Positions 27,163 to 36,296 of a DNA stretch of 64,000 nt are shown here, piece by piece. Location: assembly GCF_963677155.1 (NCBI RefSeq), contig NZ_OY781884.1:248001-312000 (forward strand), written 5' to 3'. This stretch comes from an uncultured Draconibacterium sp. (GTDB lineage Bacteria; Bacteroidota; Bacteroidia; Bacteroidales; Prolixibacteraceae). Position 1 is the first letter of the stretch. Each line of letters opens with the position of its first letter. The notes below the pieces were generated by a model, which was not told the origin of the DNA, made no database searches, and saw nothing but the letters and a program-made list of their open reading frames with translations. The translations under genes were made by a program, and so were the position numbers.

Positions 27163-27768
27163 ATGTTAAAATTACTGTATACAATATTCGTTGGATTAAT
27201 GCAACAGATTTGGGAAGTTTGGAATCTCCTTAATTTTAAGATAACGCATGTTAAGATAACAAAACCATATCGAATAAATGGGCGATTATATATACGAGGG
27301 CAGGGTGCTATAACAATTGGGAAGAACTTTAAAGCAAGCTCAGGTAGTAGGAATAATCCAATTGGAGGCGATACAATTCTTCGGATCGTTTCAGGATTAA
27401 ACGCCAAGATTATAATTGGCGAGAATGTAGGTATTTCTAACTCTACAATTTTTGCAAAAGAATCAATAACTATTGGAAATAATGTAATGATAGGAGGCAG
27501 TTGCCGTATCTGGGATTCAGACTTTCACTCTTTAGACCCAATAATCCGTACATCTGGTAATGACACAGATATAAAAACACTACCGATAGTAATTAATGAC
27601 TATGCATTTATTGGAGCTGGAAGCATTATTCTAAAAGGTGTTACCGTTGGTAAAAACTCTATCATAGCTGCAGGCAGCATTGTATCTAAAAGTATTCCCG
27701 ACAATGAAATTTGGGGAGGTAATCCTGCTCAATTTATTAGGAGACTACAGAATACACAACATGGGTAA
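27163..27768 (+). CDS. hexapeptide-repeat acyltransferase
   Basis: 201 residues with hexapeptide repeats (IIIGENVGISNSTIFAKE, ITIGNNVMIGGSCRIWD) and the ending AFIGAGSIILKGVTVGKNSI followed by NEIWGGNPAQFIRRL. This is a WbbJ/WcaF-like O-acetyltransferase. The DSDFHSLDP segment holds the conserved His of the family. Its stop overlaps the wzy start by 8 bp. Confidence 0.87.
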   Translation: MLKLLYTIFVGLMQQIWEVWNLLNFKITHVKITKPYRINGRLYIRGQGAITIGKNFKASSGSRNNPIGGDTILRIVSGLNAKIIIGENVGISNSTIFAKESITIGNNVMIGGSCRIWDSDFHSLDPIIRTSGNDTDIKTLPIVINDYAFIGAGSIILKGVTVGKNSIIAAGSIVSKSIPDNEIWGGNPAQFIRRLQNTQHG

Positions 27769-28948
27769 GACAAACATTCTTAATACATTAGCTTTACTGA
27801 TTGCCGCAAATTGTATTTTGCCGCGGAAATTAGAATTTATAGGAATATGGATTATAATCTTTCTAAGTATTCTTTTCTTTTCAGTTGAGAGAATCAAATT
27901 AAAGAATATAATCATTCTTTTTTCAATTGTTGCAATCCATGGGTTAGTAACTATAACCCTCAATAATTATGAATATTCAAAATTCTTTCAACAATTTCTC
28001 TTACTTCTGGTAACGATAATTGGCTATTCATTACTTTTTAATATTAAAGGTATCTCAAGAGAACTTTTGTTCTTCTCGTATTTAAAGATTGCTTTGATAA
28101 GTTCAGTATTCACTGTAATTCAGTTTTTTTTGTTTAAAGTGGCGGGTATTTCGATACTTATGTCTTACGGGGCATCAGATAGATTTAGTTCCTTTTTTGG
28201 AGAAGCTGGGTATTTAATTCAATTTTTAATACCAGCAACTTGTTACTATTTGTCAAAAATAATAGATCATGGAATAGATAAGGATTCATTAATCTGTTCC
28301 ATCTTGCTTATTGTATCTTTTATTTTAGCCAAAAGTAGTGCTGGTATTTTTATTCTCACATTGTTTGTCATTTATAAACTTGTTCGAGTTAAGTATTTGG
28401 CCTATATCATACCGTTGGCTTTTTTATTATATTTTTTGTTACCAAATATTTTTAACTATGATAACACATTTAAGGAGAAATCATATTTTTTAAAGATCCA
28501 AGAAACTTTTGAAGGTGTGTCTTCGATTGATCCCATGATATTTGAACAACTAAATTTAAGTTCTTATGCTACATTATCGAATCTTTATGTAAGTATTAAT
28601 GCTCCAAGCCGTTTGTTTGGAACAGGGCTCGGGTCTCATGAACAAAACTACCACAAGGTGTACCCTAGTTCAAACCGTCGTCATTATGGATTAAACTCTG
28701 AAGATGGGTATGCTCTTGGAAATCGGATTTTTTCTGAATTTGGAATCATTGGCTTGATATTGTTTGGCTTTATTGTATTCAAATTTTACAACAAAAATGA
28801 CTTGATATCTACATCCTTACTGTTTTTTATACTCTTCGTTTTTATACGAGGTGGACATTATACCATTAATGGTACTATTTTCTTTTTTATGCTCTATTTT
28901 TCTAGAGAGCACATCAGCAATTATGATTTCAAAAAAATTACACAATAA
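27761..28948 (+). CDS. O-antigen/capsule polymerase Wzy (set 1)
   Basis: 395 residues from ATG 27761; a longer reading frame from 27680 lies wholly inside the acyltransferase and is not needed. Ten or so hydrophobic helices with a larger loop in the C-terminal half, where RLFGTGLGSHEQNY resembles the Wzy_C region, and a Ser/Arg/His-rich periplasmic stretch. Wzy proteins have little sequence conservation, so the call rests on topology, the FGTGLGS motif and position between wzx and glycosyltransferases. Confidence 0.78.
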   Translation: MGKTNILNTLALLIAANCILPRKLEFIGIWIIIFLSILFFSVERIKLKNIIILFSIVAIHGLVTITLNNYEYSKFFQQFLLLLVTIIGYSLLFNIKGISRELLFFSYLKIALISSVFTVIQFFLFKVAGISILMSYGASDRFSSFFGEAGYLIQFLIPATCYYLSKIIDHGIDKDSLICSILLIVSFILAKSSAGIFILTLFVIYKLVRVKYLAYIIPLAFLLYFLLPNIFNYDNTFKEKSYFLKIQETFEGVSSIDPMIFEQLNLSSYATLSNLYVSINAPSRLFGTGLGSHEQNYHKVYPSSNRRHYGLNSEDGYALGNRIFSEFGIIGLILFGFIVFKFYNKNDLISTSLLFFILFVFIRGGHYTINGTIFFFMLYFSREHISNYDFKKITQ

Positions 28949-28955
28949 CTTTGTA

Positions 28956-30080
28956 ATGAATAAGCATATATTATTTGTAACAACAGGAGATATTAAGAAT
29001 GTTGCTACCATGAAAAGAGCTCTAGGTTTGGCTAATCCCATGGTTGAACTGGGGTGGGATGTTAGTATTATTGCACAAAATACTATTGAAAACAGAATAA
29101 GAATTAATATTGAATGCAGTAAAAAAGTCAATGTAATTTGGTTCGATTCTACTAATGTATGGAAAGAAATAAAATTAAAAACATCATTTTGTTTAAACAA
29201 AAAACCTAGTTTTATATACCTCTGCTCACTGAGTATTAGAAATTATATAATAAAGCCTAAAGTAAAGCGATATTCAAAAATACTTGTAGAACACTCTGAA
29301 TTAGCGTCTTCAATCAAGAATTTTTCATCCATTAAACGATTAAAATTTTTCCTTTTAGAAGTTTATTCTATCTTCTATGCTGACTATCTTGTTAACGCAA
29401 GTAAGTATTTGATGACTTACTATTCTAAACTATATAAGCGATTCCTTAAATCGAAATATGAGATGCATTACAGTCCATATGCATACAATTCAGATGTAAT
29501 GAGTATTGAACCCAAAATACTTACGGAACTTAATGAAAAATTTAAATATCAAAAAGTCTTCCTTTATATTGGTAATATGGCAGAAAATTATGGCCTATTC
29601 ACAATGATAAACGCAGCAAATCAATTGAAAAAACATGATAATAGTTTTAAACTTGTTCTAATTGGATCAGGAAGGCATCTTAATAAAGCTAAAGAGTTTG
29701 TTGAACAAAATAATTTAAGCAATAATGTGATATTTACAGGTTATGTCTCTGAGGAAGAATTAAGTTCTTATTTTAGAGTTGCAGATGCTTTCATTTCACC
29801 ATTGAACAATACAGTACAGGATTGGGCAAGATGTCCAAGTAAAATTTATATGTATTTACCCTTTAATAAACCGATACTAACAAGCAATATTGGAGAACCT
29901 CGTGAGATTTTTGGAGACAATGGATTATATTTTGACATAGAGAAAGAGAATGAATTATTGGAATTATTTAAAAATATTTTTGATGGAGAACTAGAGAGTT
30001 ACAATGTAGATATACAGAATCATTCCTGGCAGAAAAGAGCAGAGGATTTTAATAATTGGATATCTAGTTTATCAAATTAA
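28956..30080 (+). CDS. glycosyltransferase, GT4-like
   Basis: 374 residues from ATG 28956, 7 bp after the wzy stop; a start at 28851 would overlap wzy by about 100 bp. GT-B fold: N-terminal KHILFVTTGDIKNVATMKRA and C-terminal nucleotide-sugar domain with FLYIGNMAENYGLFTMINAA, VLIGSGRH, VIFTGYVSEEELSSYF and PFNKPILTSNIGEPREI. The E-x7-E pair is not classical (SKIYMYLPFNKPIL in its place). Donor unknown. Confidence 0.85.
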   Translation: MNKHILFVTTGDIKNVATMKRALGLANPMVELGWDVSIIAQNTIENRIRINIECSKKVNVIWFDSTNVWKEIKLKTSFCLNKKPSFIYLCSLSIRNYIIKPKVKRYSKILVEHSELASSIKNFSSIKRLKFFLLEVYSIFYADYLVNASKYLMTYYSKLYKRFLKSKYEMHYSPYAYNSDVMSIEPKILTELNEKFKYQKVFLYIGNMAENYGLFTMINAANQLKKHDNSFKLVLIGSGRHLNKAKEFVEQNNLSNNVIFTGYVSEEELSSYFRVADAFISPLNNTVQDWARCPSKIYMYLPFNKPILTSNIGEPREIFGDNGLYFDIEKENELLELFKNIFDGELESYNVDIQNHSWQKRAEDFNNWISSLSN

Positions 30081-30135
30081 TTCCGTACACAAAGAGTTTA
30101 AGCATAAGGAGAATATTATTTGCAAATTATAAAAT

Positions 30136-30906
30136 ATGAACTATTGGAGTTTTTTAATACATATTAATAGCTTAATTATAAAGGTTACCAATTTTATTTT
30201 TAGGTGTTTCTCTTTGTTGAATGTAAAACAACGAACCATACTCTTTTTACAGAAAAATAAACTAATAAAACCTACAACGAACCAAGTATTCATCATTCTT
30301 AATGCTCCATCGTTGAAAGAACAAGATCTTTCTGTACTAAAAGGGCATGATCTAATTTTTGTTAATCGAGGCTTTAAACACGAATTGTATAAGCAATTAC
30401 AACCTAAATATCAGGTTTTTATAGATCCTAAGATTCTTAGTGGTACGTGGCCAATAAGTTGGTTTGATGAAATACTAGAAATAAATCCTAAAATAAAAAT
30501 AGTTTTACCAGTAAGCTGGTGTAATATTGATATGTTCCAACCTTATATGACAAGCATCATATGGATAGATATAAAAAACAGATTCTCGGCTATTGGTGTA
30601 TCTGGTGCATGTTTTGAATTTGCTATAAGCCAAAACTATAAGAAATTATATTTTACTGGATTCGATGGAAATGGCATTGCACACGAGATGATTAAATCAC
30701 AAAGTCATTTTTATGGTTCAAATGAAGAGAATAATATAAAAACAACAAAGAATTACATTATTGATCTGTTTATGCATTCGAGACAATTTCTCGAACTTCA
30801 CAATTATGTCAGGACAATTAAAAAGAAAAACATTGAAATAATAAATCTAACAAACGGTGGTTTACTGGATATGTTTCCGCGACAAAAGCTATCGGATATA
30901 AGATAA
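30136..30906 (+). CDS. second DUF115/GT42-like (sialyltransferase-like) protein
   Basis: 256 residues. VFIILNAPSLKEQDLS (about 50-65) is a variant of the NGPSLK motif (Ala for Gly). AIGVSGACFEFAISQNYKKLYFTGFDGNG (about 153-181) matches the second GT42/DUF115 block, and SQSHFYGSNEEN recalls the conserved His segment (N-SHYIG) of Cst-type enzymes. It resembles the 25582 gene in motif order though not closely in sequence. Likely a transferase for the CMP-activated sugar; enzymatic activity is inference. Confidence 0.62.
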   Translation: MNYWSFLIHINSLIIKVTNFIFRCFSLLNVKQRTILFLQKNKLIKPTTNQVFIILNAPSLKEQDLSVLKGHDLIFVNRGFKHELYKQLQPKYQVFIDPKILSGTWPISWFDEILEINPKIKIVLPVSWCNIDMFQPYMTSIIWIDIKNRFSAIGVSGACFEFAISQNYKKLYFTGFDGNGIAHEMIKSQSHFYGSNEENNIKTTKNYIIDLFMHSRQFLELHNYVRTIKKKNIEIINLTNGGLLDMFPRQKLSDIR

Positions 30907-30921
30907 TAATCATTGAATTAT

Positions 30922-32037
30922 ATGAAAGTTATCCATTTTATTGAGAATATTCATAAAGCGTCTGGAGGAGTTACTAATTATCTGCAATTGCTTACCAAAG
31001 TTCTAAAAGAAGAAGTAGAAATAGTAATCGCAACAGAATTCACTGATCAACCTGCAGATTTTGATGGAGTTCGAATTGAATATTTTAATTGTAGACTGTC
31101 CCAAATTCTTCAATTACATACAAAATTTGAGACTTTTCTTATATCTGAACAACCTGACATTGTCCATATTAATGGCATCTGGACACCCCAAAACTGGATA
31201 TTTCAAAATGCTGCTCAAAAACTAAGCATCAAAGTTGTTATATCGCCACATGGCATGTTGGAACCATACATTCTTCAAAGACACGCATGGAAGAAGAAAA
31301 TTGCCTTGTTTCTATATCAGAATAAGGCAATGCGGCGAGCTGATTTTATACATGCAACTGCAGAATCGGAACTTGATCAAATTCGAAAATTGGGATATAA
31401 TCAGGAAGCCCGAATTATTCCTAATGGTGTTGATTTGAATGATATTATTGAAAAGAATGAATGGTTTTCAAAAAATCAAAAAAATCAAAAAAAACAAATT
31501 CTTTTTCTTTCTCGGATTCACCCCAAAAAAGGAATCGAATTTTTGATTGATGCTATATCGGAACTCAATAAACAAAATATAAGGATCTTAATCGCGGGAG
31601 AAGGTGATGCTAATTATATAGATTCACTAAAAGCGAGATGTAAAAAGCTTTGCATGGAAAATACAATTCAGTTTCTGGGAGGCGTATACGGCCAAGCCAA
31701 ATGGGAGTTGTATAAAAACTCAGATTTGTTTGTATTACCGACTTTTAGCGAGAACTTTGGAATTGTTATCGCTGAAGCACTGGGCACCGGAATTCCAGTT
31801 ATTACAACAACCGGAACCCCATGGAAAGAACTAATTACTTATCGTTGCGGATGGTGGATCGATTTAAATAAAGAAAATCTAAAAAAAGCACTGAATGAAG
31901 CAATTGATATGGCCCCCACAGATCTGGCTGAATTGGGGAAAAATGGTCGAAAACTAATTCATAAAAAATACGATATTCAGCAAGTTGCAAAATCAATGAA
32001 AACTTTTTACGATCAGGTATTAAATAGTAAAGTATGA
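30922..32037 (+). CDS. GT4-family glycosyltransferase
   Basis: 371 residues from ATG 30922 (a TTG nine bases upstream is less likely). GT-B fold with FIENIHKASGGVTNYLQLL, PHGMLEPYILQRHAWKK, IPNGVD, ILFLSRIHPKKGIEFLIDA, and the E-x7-E motif within ENFGIVIAEALGTGIPVI. This is a retaining transferase of the RfaB/WcaI type. Its stop overlaps the next start by 4 bp (ATGA). Confidence 0.93.
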   Translation: MKVIHFIENIHKASGGVTNYLQLLTKVLKEEVEIVIATEFTDQPADFDGVRIEYFNCRLSQILQLHTKFETFLISEQPDIVHINGIWTPQNWIFQNAAQKLSIKVVISPHGMLEPYILQRHAWKKKIALFLYQNKAMRRADFIHATAESELDQIRKLGYNQEARIIPNGVDLNDIIEKNEWFSKNQKNQKKQILFLSRIHPKKGIEFLIDAISELNKQNIRILIAGEGDANYIDSLKARCKKLCMENTIQFLGGVYGQAKWELYKNSDLFVLPTFSENFGIVIAEALGTGIPVITTTGTPWKELITYRCGWWIDLNKENLKKALNEAIDMAPTDLAELGKNGRKLIHKKYDIQQVAKSMKTFYDQVLNSKV

Positions 32038-32585
32038 AAACCCAACTAAACACATTCAGCAATGCAGATTTCGACAAAGGTGCAAATATTTTTAAACGCC
32101 CGCTTTGGTTTTTCTTACATGCAATATTCATCGAGTCATCATGGATGCCAATAATGACTATAAAACAATTCCTGTTGAAAGCATTTGGTGCTAAAATTGG
32201 GAAAGGCTTAGTAATCAAACCATCGGTACGAATAAAATTCCCCTGGAAACTGGAGATTGGAGACCATGTTTGGCTCGGAGAAGGCTGCTGGATTGATAAC
32301 CTGGATCATGTTAGGATTGGAAACAATGTCTGCATTTCTCAAGGCGCTTTAGTGCTTACCGGCAATCACGATTATACCGTTTCTTCTTTTGATTATAGGA
32401 ACGCTCCGATTGTATTGGAAGATGGGGTATGGATAGGAGCAAAATCAGTGGTTTGCCCGGGTGTTACGTGTAAAACACATTCGATCTTAACAGTTGGTTC
32501 TGTGGCCACTAAAGATTTAGAACCCTACTCCATTTATCAGGGAAATCCTGCTATTAAAATCAGAGATAGAAAAATAAAGGCATAA
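32034..32585 (+). CDS. WcaF-like colanic-acid-type acetyltransferase
   Basis: 183 residues. KPSVRIKFPWKLEIGDHVWLGEG, then VRIGNNVCISQGALVLTGNHDY and VWIGAKSVVCPGVTCKTHSIL, ending YSIYQGNPAIKIRDRKI: the WcaF/maltose-acetyltransferase-like hexapeptide pattern. It would O-acetylate a sugar of the repeat unit. Translationally coupled to the GT4 gene. Confidence 0.9.
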   Translation: MKTQLNTFSNADFDKGANIFKRPLWFFLHAIFIESSWMPIMTIKQFLLKAFGAKIGKGLVIKPSVRIKFPWKLEIGDHVWLGEGCWIDNLDHVRIGNNVCISQGALVLTGNHDYTVSSFDYRNAPIVLEDGVWIGAKSVVCPGVTCKTHSILTVGSVATKDLEPYSIYQGNPAIKIRDRKIKA

Positions 32586-32605
32586 AAACAGACTTTTGAG
32601 ATCTA

Positions 32606-33346
32606 ATGCAAATCTACTGGAAAAACATAAAATTCATTTCAAAAAAAGAAATCAATTTTAAACAAGATATTCTCTCTGCTCAACTCATCACGGTGCCAGC
32701 AGCTCCGTCCATGGTGGAGAGCAAGGATAATCCCTACTATTACGAAGCACTGGAAAATGCCACTTATAGTATTGTTGACAGTGGTTTGTTTGCATTACTA
32801 TGTAAAGTTCATGGAATAAAAATCCACAAATATTCGGGTTATCGTTTAATTCAGGATATGCTGGCCTACCTCAAAAAACAACCTTTAAAACTGTTTGTGG
32901 TAAGTCCGCGTCCTGCCGAAAGTGAGAACATTAAGAAGCTCCTTTTGGAAACCACCAAATGTACGGAAGAGCACCTGGCTTTTTACAATGCCCCCCTCTA
33001 CCCTGCCAATGCCAAAGTGGAAGACCCAGAGCTTGCCAATCAAATCACTGGTTTTCAACCCGATTTGGTTATGCTATGTGTGGCAGGTGGCAAACAGGAA
33101 ATACTTGGGCATTATCTGCAACAAAGGATTAGTAAGGATTCGACGATAATATGTACTGGAGCAGCCATTTCCTTTTTTACCGGAACACAGGCAAAGATTC
33201 CGCCTCTAATCGATAAACTCTATTTGGGCTGGCTGGCACGTATCTTTGCCGATCCTAAAATATTTTTACCACGCTATTTAAATGCTTTTAAATATGTGTT
33301 TTGGTTTTGGAAGTTTCGGTCAACACTAAGAACAGAAGAAGAATAA
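32606..33346 (+). CDS. WecG/TagA/CpsF-family glycosyltransferase
   Basis: 246 residues, the usual length for this GT26 family. SIVDSGLFALLCKVHGIKIHKYSG (about 52-75) corresponds to the conserved D-G...G...-V-G block, and LFVVSPRPAESENIKKLLLE plus LVMLCVAGGKQEILGHY to later family blocks. Members add ManNAcA, ManNAc or Glc to lipid-linked sugars as an early step. It is the last plus-strand gene of set 1 before the repeat array. Confidence 0.82.
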   Translation: MQIYWKNIKFISKKEINFKQDILSAQLITVPAAPSMVESKDNPYYYEALENATYSIVDSGLFALLCKVHGIKIHKYSGYRLIQDMLAYLKKQPLKLFVVSPRPAESENIKKLLLETTKCTEEHLAFYNAPLYPANAKVEDPELANQITGFQPDLVMLCVAGGKQEILGHYLQQRISKDSTIICTGAAISFFTGTQAKIPPLIDKLYLGWLARIFADPKIFLPRYLNAFKYVFWFWKFRSTLRTEEE

Positions 33347-33815
33347 GGGTAAGTACCATTATACAATACACAGTTTATTTACTATGTGGTGCGGGAGAAA
33401 TTCTTTAACAAGTAGCTAGTTAGACAAGCAGAACGTCGCAAGCATAATATTTGAACTTGTGAAATCCGTGAAATTAGTGGACAAAAAACTATAGATACCC
33501 AATGGTTCGGTGAAACCGCCATAGGGAAGACAAATCTACCCGATGGAGTATATAATACAGAAAGGACTTAGATGGCCAATTGTTGGATTAAACTACCGAT
33601 GGAAAGGTTTAAATTGTCATTTGGTGCCTTAAATTACCAAAAGTTGGGTTTAGATGGCCCAAAAATGGCTTTAAACTGCCAATTTACGCATTAAACTGCC
33701 GGAAGACGGCTTTAGATTGCCAATTGGAGGCTTAAATTGTCGATTGGGCATAAAAAACCCCGTAGGAGCGATAAAACTGCCACGAGGCTATTAAAAACTA
33801 AAGTTTTACACCATT
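33347..33815. repeat. intergenic region with degenerate tandem array of about 20-nt units
   Basis: From about 33494 to 33800 the sequence is a run of roughly 15 imperfect units of 19-21 nt. Each starts with TTAAAYTGCC or similar and has a centre like CCAATTGGAGG. Examples are TTTAAACTGCCAATTTACGC (33670), TTAAACTGCCGGAAGACGGC (33691) and TTTAGATTGCCAATTGGAGG (33711). Before it, 33450-33488 carries the dispersed word GTGAAATTAGTGGACAAAAA. The array ends against the 3' end of the reverse-strand gene. Confidence 0.75.
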
Positions 33816-34502
33816 TTACCTGAAATACCTCGATCTTTTGTCATCATTTTTCCAGAATACATATCGGCCATACTCACGAATAGTGCTGTCTTTTTCAAAT
33901 AACAAGGTAAAGGCCTTGTCGCGCAACACTTTGGTTTCGTTGCCTTCATCGGCTTCACCATTTGCAGTAGCCAGTAATTCGGCCATACTCCGTGAAAGGT
34001 TACGCGCTTTGTCCAGTTTAGTAAGATCAAAATTAATCAGGTTCAGCGGCTCGGGATATTTTTCACCCAGTACAGCTTCTTCAATCAGATCCTGTACCAT
34101 ATCTGCTTTACTCCCGCCTTCACGGATGCGCATCACTTTTTTTAATATGTCTGAGTGATCACGATATGCAAAAGAAAAATCATGAAGCAGCTCATCACGG
34201 AATTCAAAGGCAAGGGGAGCTTGTTCACGCCATAAAAGGGTGGCTTCCTCCTGTGCTTCGTAAACACTCATCCAGTTGGCCTGGCAATAACGTAATGCCC
34301 CGCCAAGCGGCGTCAGGTCATCGATTAGTTGTACATCCATGCCGGCACCAGCAAGGTCTTCCCGGTCTTCGTTAGCATCTTTGGCGAGTGTTTCAACCCG
34401 GGCAACAAAGTCTTTAACCGGTTCTGTTGGAGTTTTAATTTCGTTTAATGGTACATTTACGATTGCTTCTTCCCATAATTCAAAATCATCTTGATAATTC
34501 AT
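33816..34502 (-). CDS. conserved-looking hypothetical protein, alone on the reverse strand
   Basis: 228 residues, soluble, mostly helical and acidic, with Trp- and Arg-containing helices (DDFELWEEAIVN, LRYCQANWMSVYEAQEEATLLW, SDILKKVMRIREGGSKADM) and a basic tail (KNDDKRSRYFR). No catalytic motif, signal peptide or membrane helix was recognised and I cannot assign a family. It is the only minus-strand gene between 5.4 and 64 kb and its 3' end abuts the tandem array. Codon use looks like a normal gene with higher GC than the set 1 core. Confidence 0.75.
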   Translation of the reverse strand: MNYQDDFELWEEAIVNVPLNEIKTPTEPVKDFVARVETLAKDANEDREDLAGAGMDVQLIDDLTPLGGALRYCQANWMSVYEAQEEATLLWREQAPLAFEFRDELLHDFSFAYRDHSDILKKVMRIREGGSKADMVQDLIEEAVLGEKYPEPLNLINFDLTKLDKARNLSRSMAELLATANGEADEGNETKVLRDKAFTLLFEKDSTIREYGRYVFWKNDDKRSRYFR

Positions 34503-34978
34503 GATATAATAAAATTTAGTAATATATTGCTAATGCTCCGCTGGCCTCTTAAGCCTAACCGGATGTCGTTACTAAAGGATGGGAAAAAGACGAGCCGGCG
34601 GTTTACATTTGGAATATTTGCATGAAGTTAAGAAACATAGGTTTATTATGCCAAATTTATATTAGGTGAAAATTATAATTTAGAACAATTATTAATAATA
34701 TTCGAAAAATTTCATTCGATACATCGTTTGCAACTGCCTGTCCTGAAAAAATCGGAAAGAAGCTCGTAATCTATCGTTTGTAACGCCAACAAGATACGCG
34801 TCAAACAGGGCAACTAAGGTTGGAAGAAAGAAATAAGACACATTTATATCACCACCTCACCAACTGCGTTGGTCCCCTCCTCCTGACAGGAGGAGAAATT
34901 TGTCAGAAGGGGCAAATTCGAGAAATTGGTGTAATTAGTGGATAACAATAAATAACATAACAAACTGAAAATACAATC
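34503..34978. other. intergenic region before gmd with a double-hairpin repeat
   Basis: 476 bp without a supported ORF. It holds the 51-nt double-hairpin repeat at 34851-34901 and the dispersed word GTGTAATTAGTGGATAACAA near 34930. A short CATCGTTTGCAAC / TATCGTTTGTAAC pair lies at 34723-34735 and 34773-34785. No good TAnnTTTG box was seen. Confidence 0.45.
34851..34901 (+). repeat. double-hairpin repeat, copy 1
   Basis: ACCACCTCACCAACTGCGTTGG followed by two arms CTCCTCCT/AGGAGGAG. It contains two adjacent palindromes (CCAAC-TGC-GTTGG and CTCCTCCT-GAC-AGGAGGAG) and ends in AAATTT. Copy 2 is at 39275-39329. Confidence 0.8.
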
Positions 34979-36139
34979 ATGACACAAAAAGTAGCCCTGA
35001 TAACAGGAATCACCGGACAAGACGGAGGTTATTTAGCAGAGTACCTCTTAAAAAAAGGATACATTGTTCACGGTATCAAACGACGTACATCACTGTTTAA
35101 CACCGACCGTATCGATCACCTTTACCAGGATCCACATGTGGAGAACCGTAACCTGATATTACACTATGGAGACCTTACCGACAATATGAACCTTACCAAG
35201 ATCATCCAGGAAGTTCAACCCAATGAGATCTATAACCTAGCAGCAATGAGCCACGTAAAGGTAAGCTTCGATACGCCTGAATATGTAGCCAACGCCGATG
35301 GTATCGGCACACTACGTATTCTGGAAGCGGTTCGTTTGTTGGGTCTTACCTATAAATCACGCATTTACCAGGCGTCTACTTCTGAATTGTATGGTTTGGT
35401 GCAGGAAGTACCTCAAAGCGAAAAGACATCTTTCTATCCGCGCTCTCCGTATGCCGTAGCCAAAATGTATGCCTACTGGATAACGGTAAACTACCGCGAG
35501 GCCTATAACATGCATGCCAGTAATGGTATTCTTTTTAATCATGAAAGTCCGCAACGTGGCGAAACCTTTGTTACCCGTAAAGTAACGCGTGCAATGAGCC
35601 GTATTGCCCTGGGCTTACAGGAGAAGGTATATATGGGTAACCTGTCGAGTAAACGCGACTGGGGACATGCCAAAGACTATATCAAAGCCATGTATCTTAT
35701 CCTGCAACAAGACCAGCCGGATGATTATGTAATTGCCACAGGTATTACCACCACCATTCGTGATTTTATAAAAATGGCCGGAGCAGAAGTGGGTCTGGAA
35801 ATCGCTTTTGGCGGTGAGGGAGTGAATGAAAAAGGGGCGATCACTACTGTGGATGAAAAGATCTTCAGCCAAAAAGTTGGAGAAAAATACCTGGCGGGTA
35901 TCAAAGAAAAGATCGCATCGAAAGCAGAGATCGTTGAAGTGGATCCACAATATTTCCGCCCCACCGAAGTTGAGCTACTGATCGGCGATCCTACCAAATC
36001 AAAAACCGTTTTGGGTTGGGAACCTGAATACGATCTGAATGGATTGGTAAAAGATATGATGCAATCCGATATCAAGCTCATGCAAAAAGATTGCTACTTA
36101 AAAGAAGGAGGATATCAAACACTGAATTACTTTGAATAA
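34979..36139 (+). CDS. gmd: GDP-mannose 4,6-dehydratase
   Basis: 386 residues of the extended SDR fold. [19 protein letters not shown] (Gly-rich NAD(P) motif), [18 protein letters not shown], the catalytic block [17 protein letters not shown] with Y-x3-K in [14 protein letters not shown], and [17 protein letters not shown] are textbook. Converts GDP-D-mannose to GDP-4-keto-6-deoxymannose, the first step to GDP-L-fucose. Fcl, two genes downstream, completes the pathway. Confidence 0.97.
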   Translation: MTQKVALITGITGQDGGYLAEYLLKKGYIVHGIKRRTSLFNTDRIDHLYQDPHVENRNLILHYGDLTDNMNLTKIIQEVQPNEIYNLAAMSHVKVSFDTPEYVANADGIGTLRILEAVRLLGLTYKSRIYQASTSELYGLVQEVPQSEKTSFYPRSPYAVAKMYAYWITVNYREAYNMHASNGILFNHESPQRGETFVTRKVTRAMSRIALGLQEKVYMGNLSSKRDWGHAKDYIKAMYLILQQDQPDDYVIATGITTTIRDFIKMAGAEVGLEIAFGGEGVNEKGAITTVDEKIFSQKVGEKYLAGIKEKIASKAEIVEVDPQYFRPTEVELLIGDPTKSKTVLGWEPEYDLNGLVKDMMQSDIKLMQKDCYLKEGGYQTLNYFE

Positions 36140-36296
36140 GAAAGACTGTGAGAAGATGAGAGGGAGAGACCGGGAAAAGATGAGAAAATGAGAAACATGT
36201 TAAGTAGAATCTCAAGGTCTCAGTGCTCAAAGTCTCAGCGCCAGTGCCCAAGGTATTACAGTCACAGTGCTCAATATTCACTGCAAAAAAACAACC
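36140..36296 (+). repeat. short-word repeat tract between gmd and the pseudogene
   Basis: Variants of GAGAAGATGAGAGGGAGAGA and CTCAGTGCTCAAAGTCTCAG follow one another. Similar words return at 36673-36760 and 37950-38040, flanking the next genes. Confidence 0.55.

Noticed and set aside
27680-27760. Longer start for the first Wzy
   Set aside because: The extra 27 codons lie inside the acyltransferase gene and are not hydrophobic; ATG 27761 overlaps the previous stop in the usual coupled way.
28851-28955. Longer start for the GT4-like gene
   Set aside because: It would overlap the end of wzy by about 100 bp; ATG 28956 gives a normal GT-B start.
33494-33800. Possible CRISPR array
   Set aside because: Units of about 20 nt follow directly on each other and differ from one another; there are no identical repeats, no unique spacers and no cas genes.
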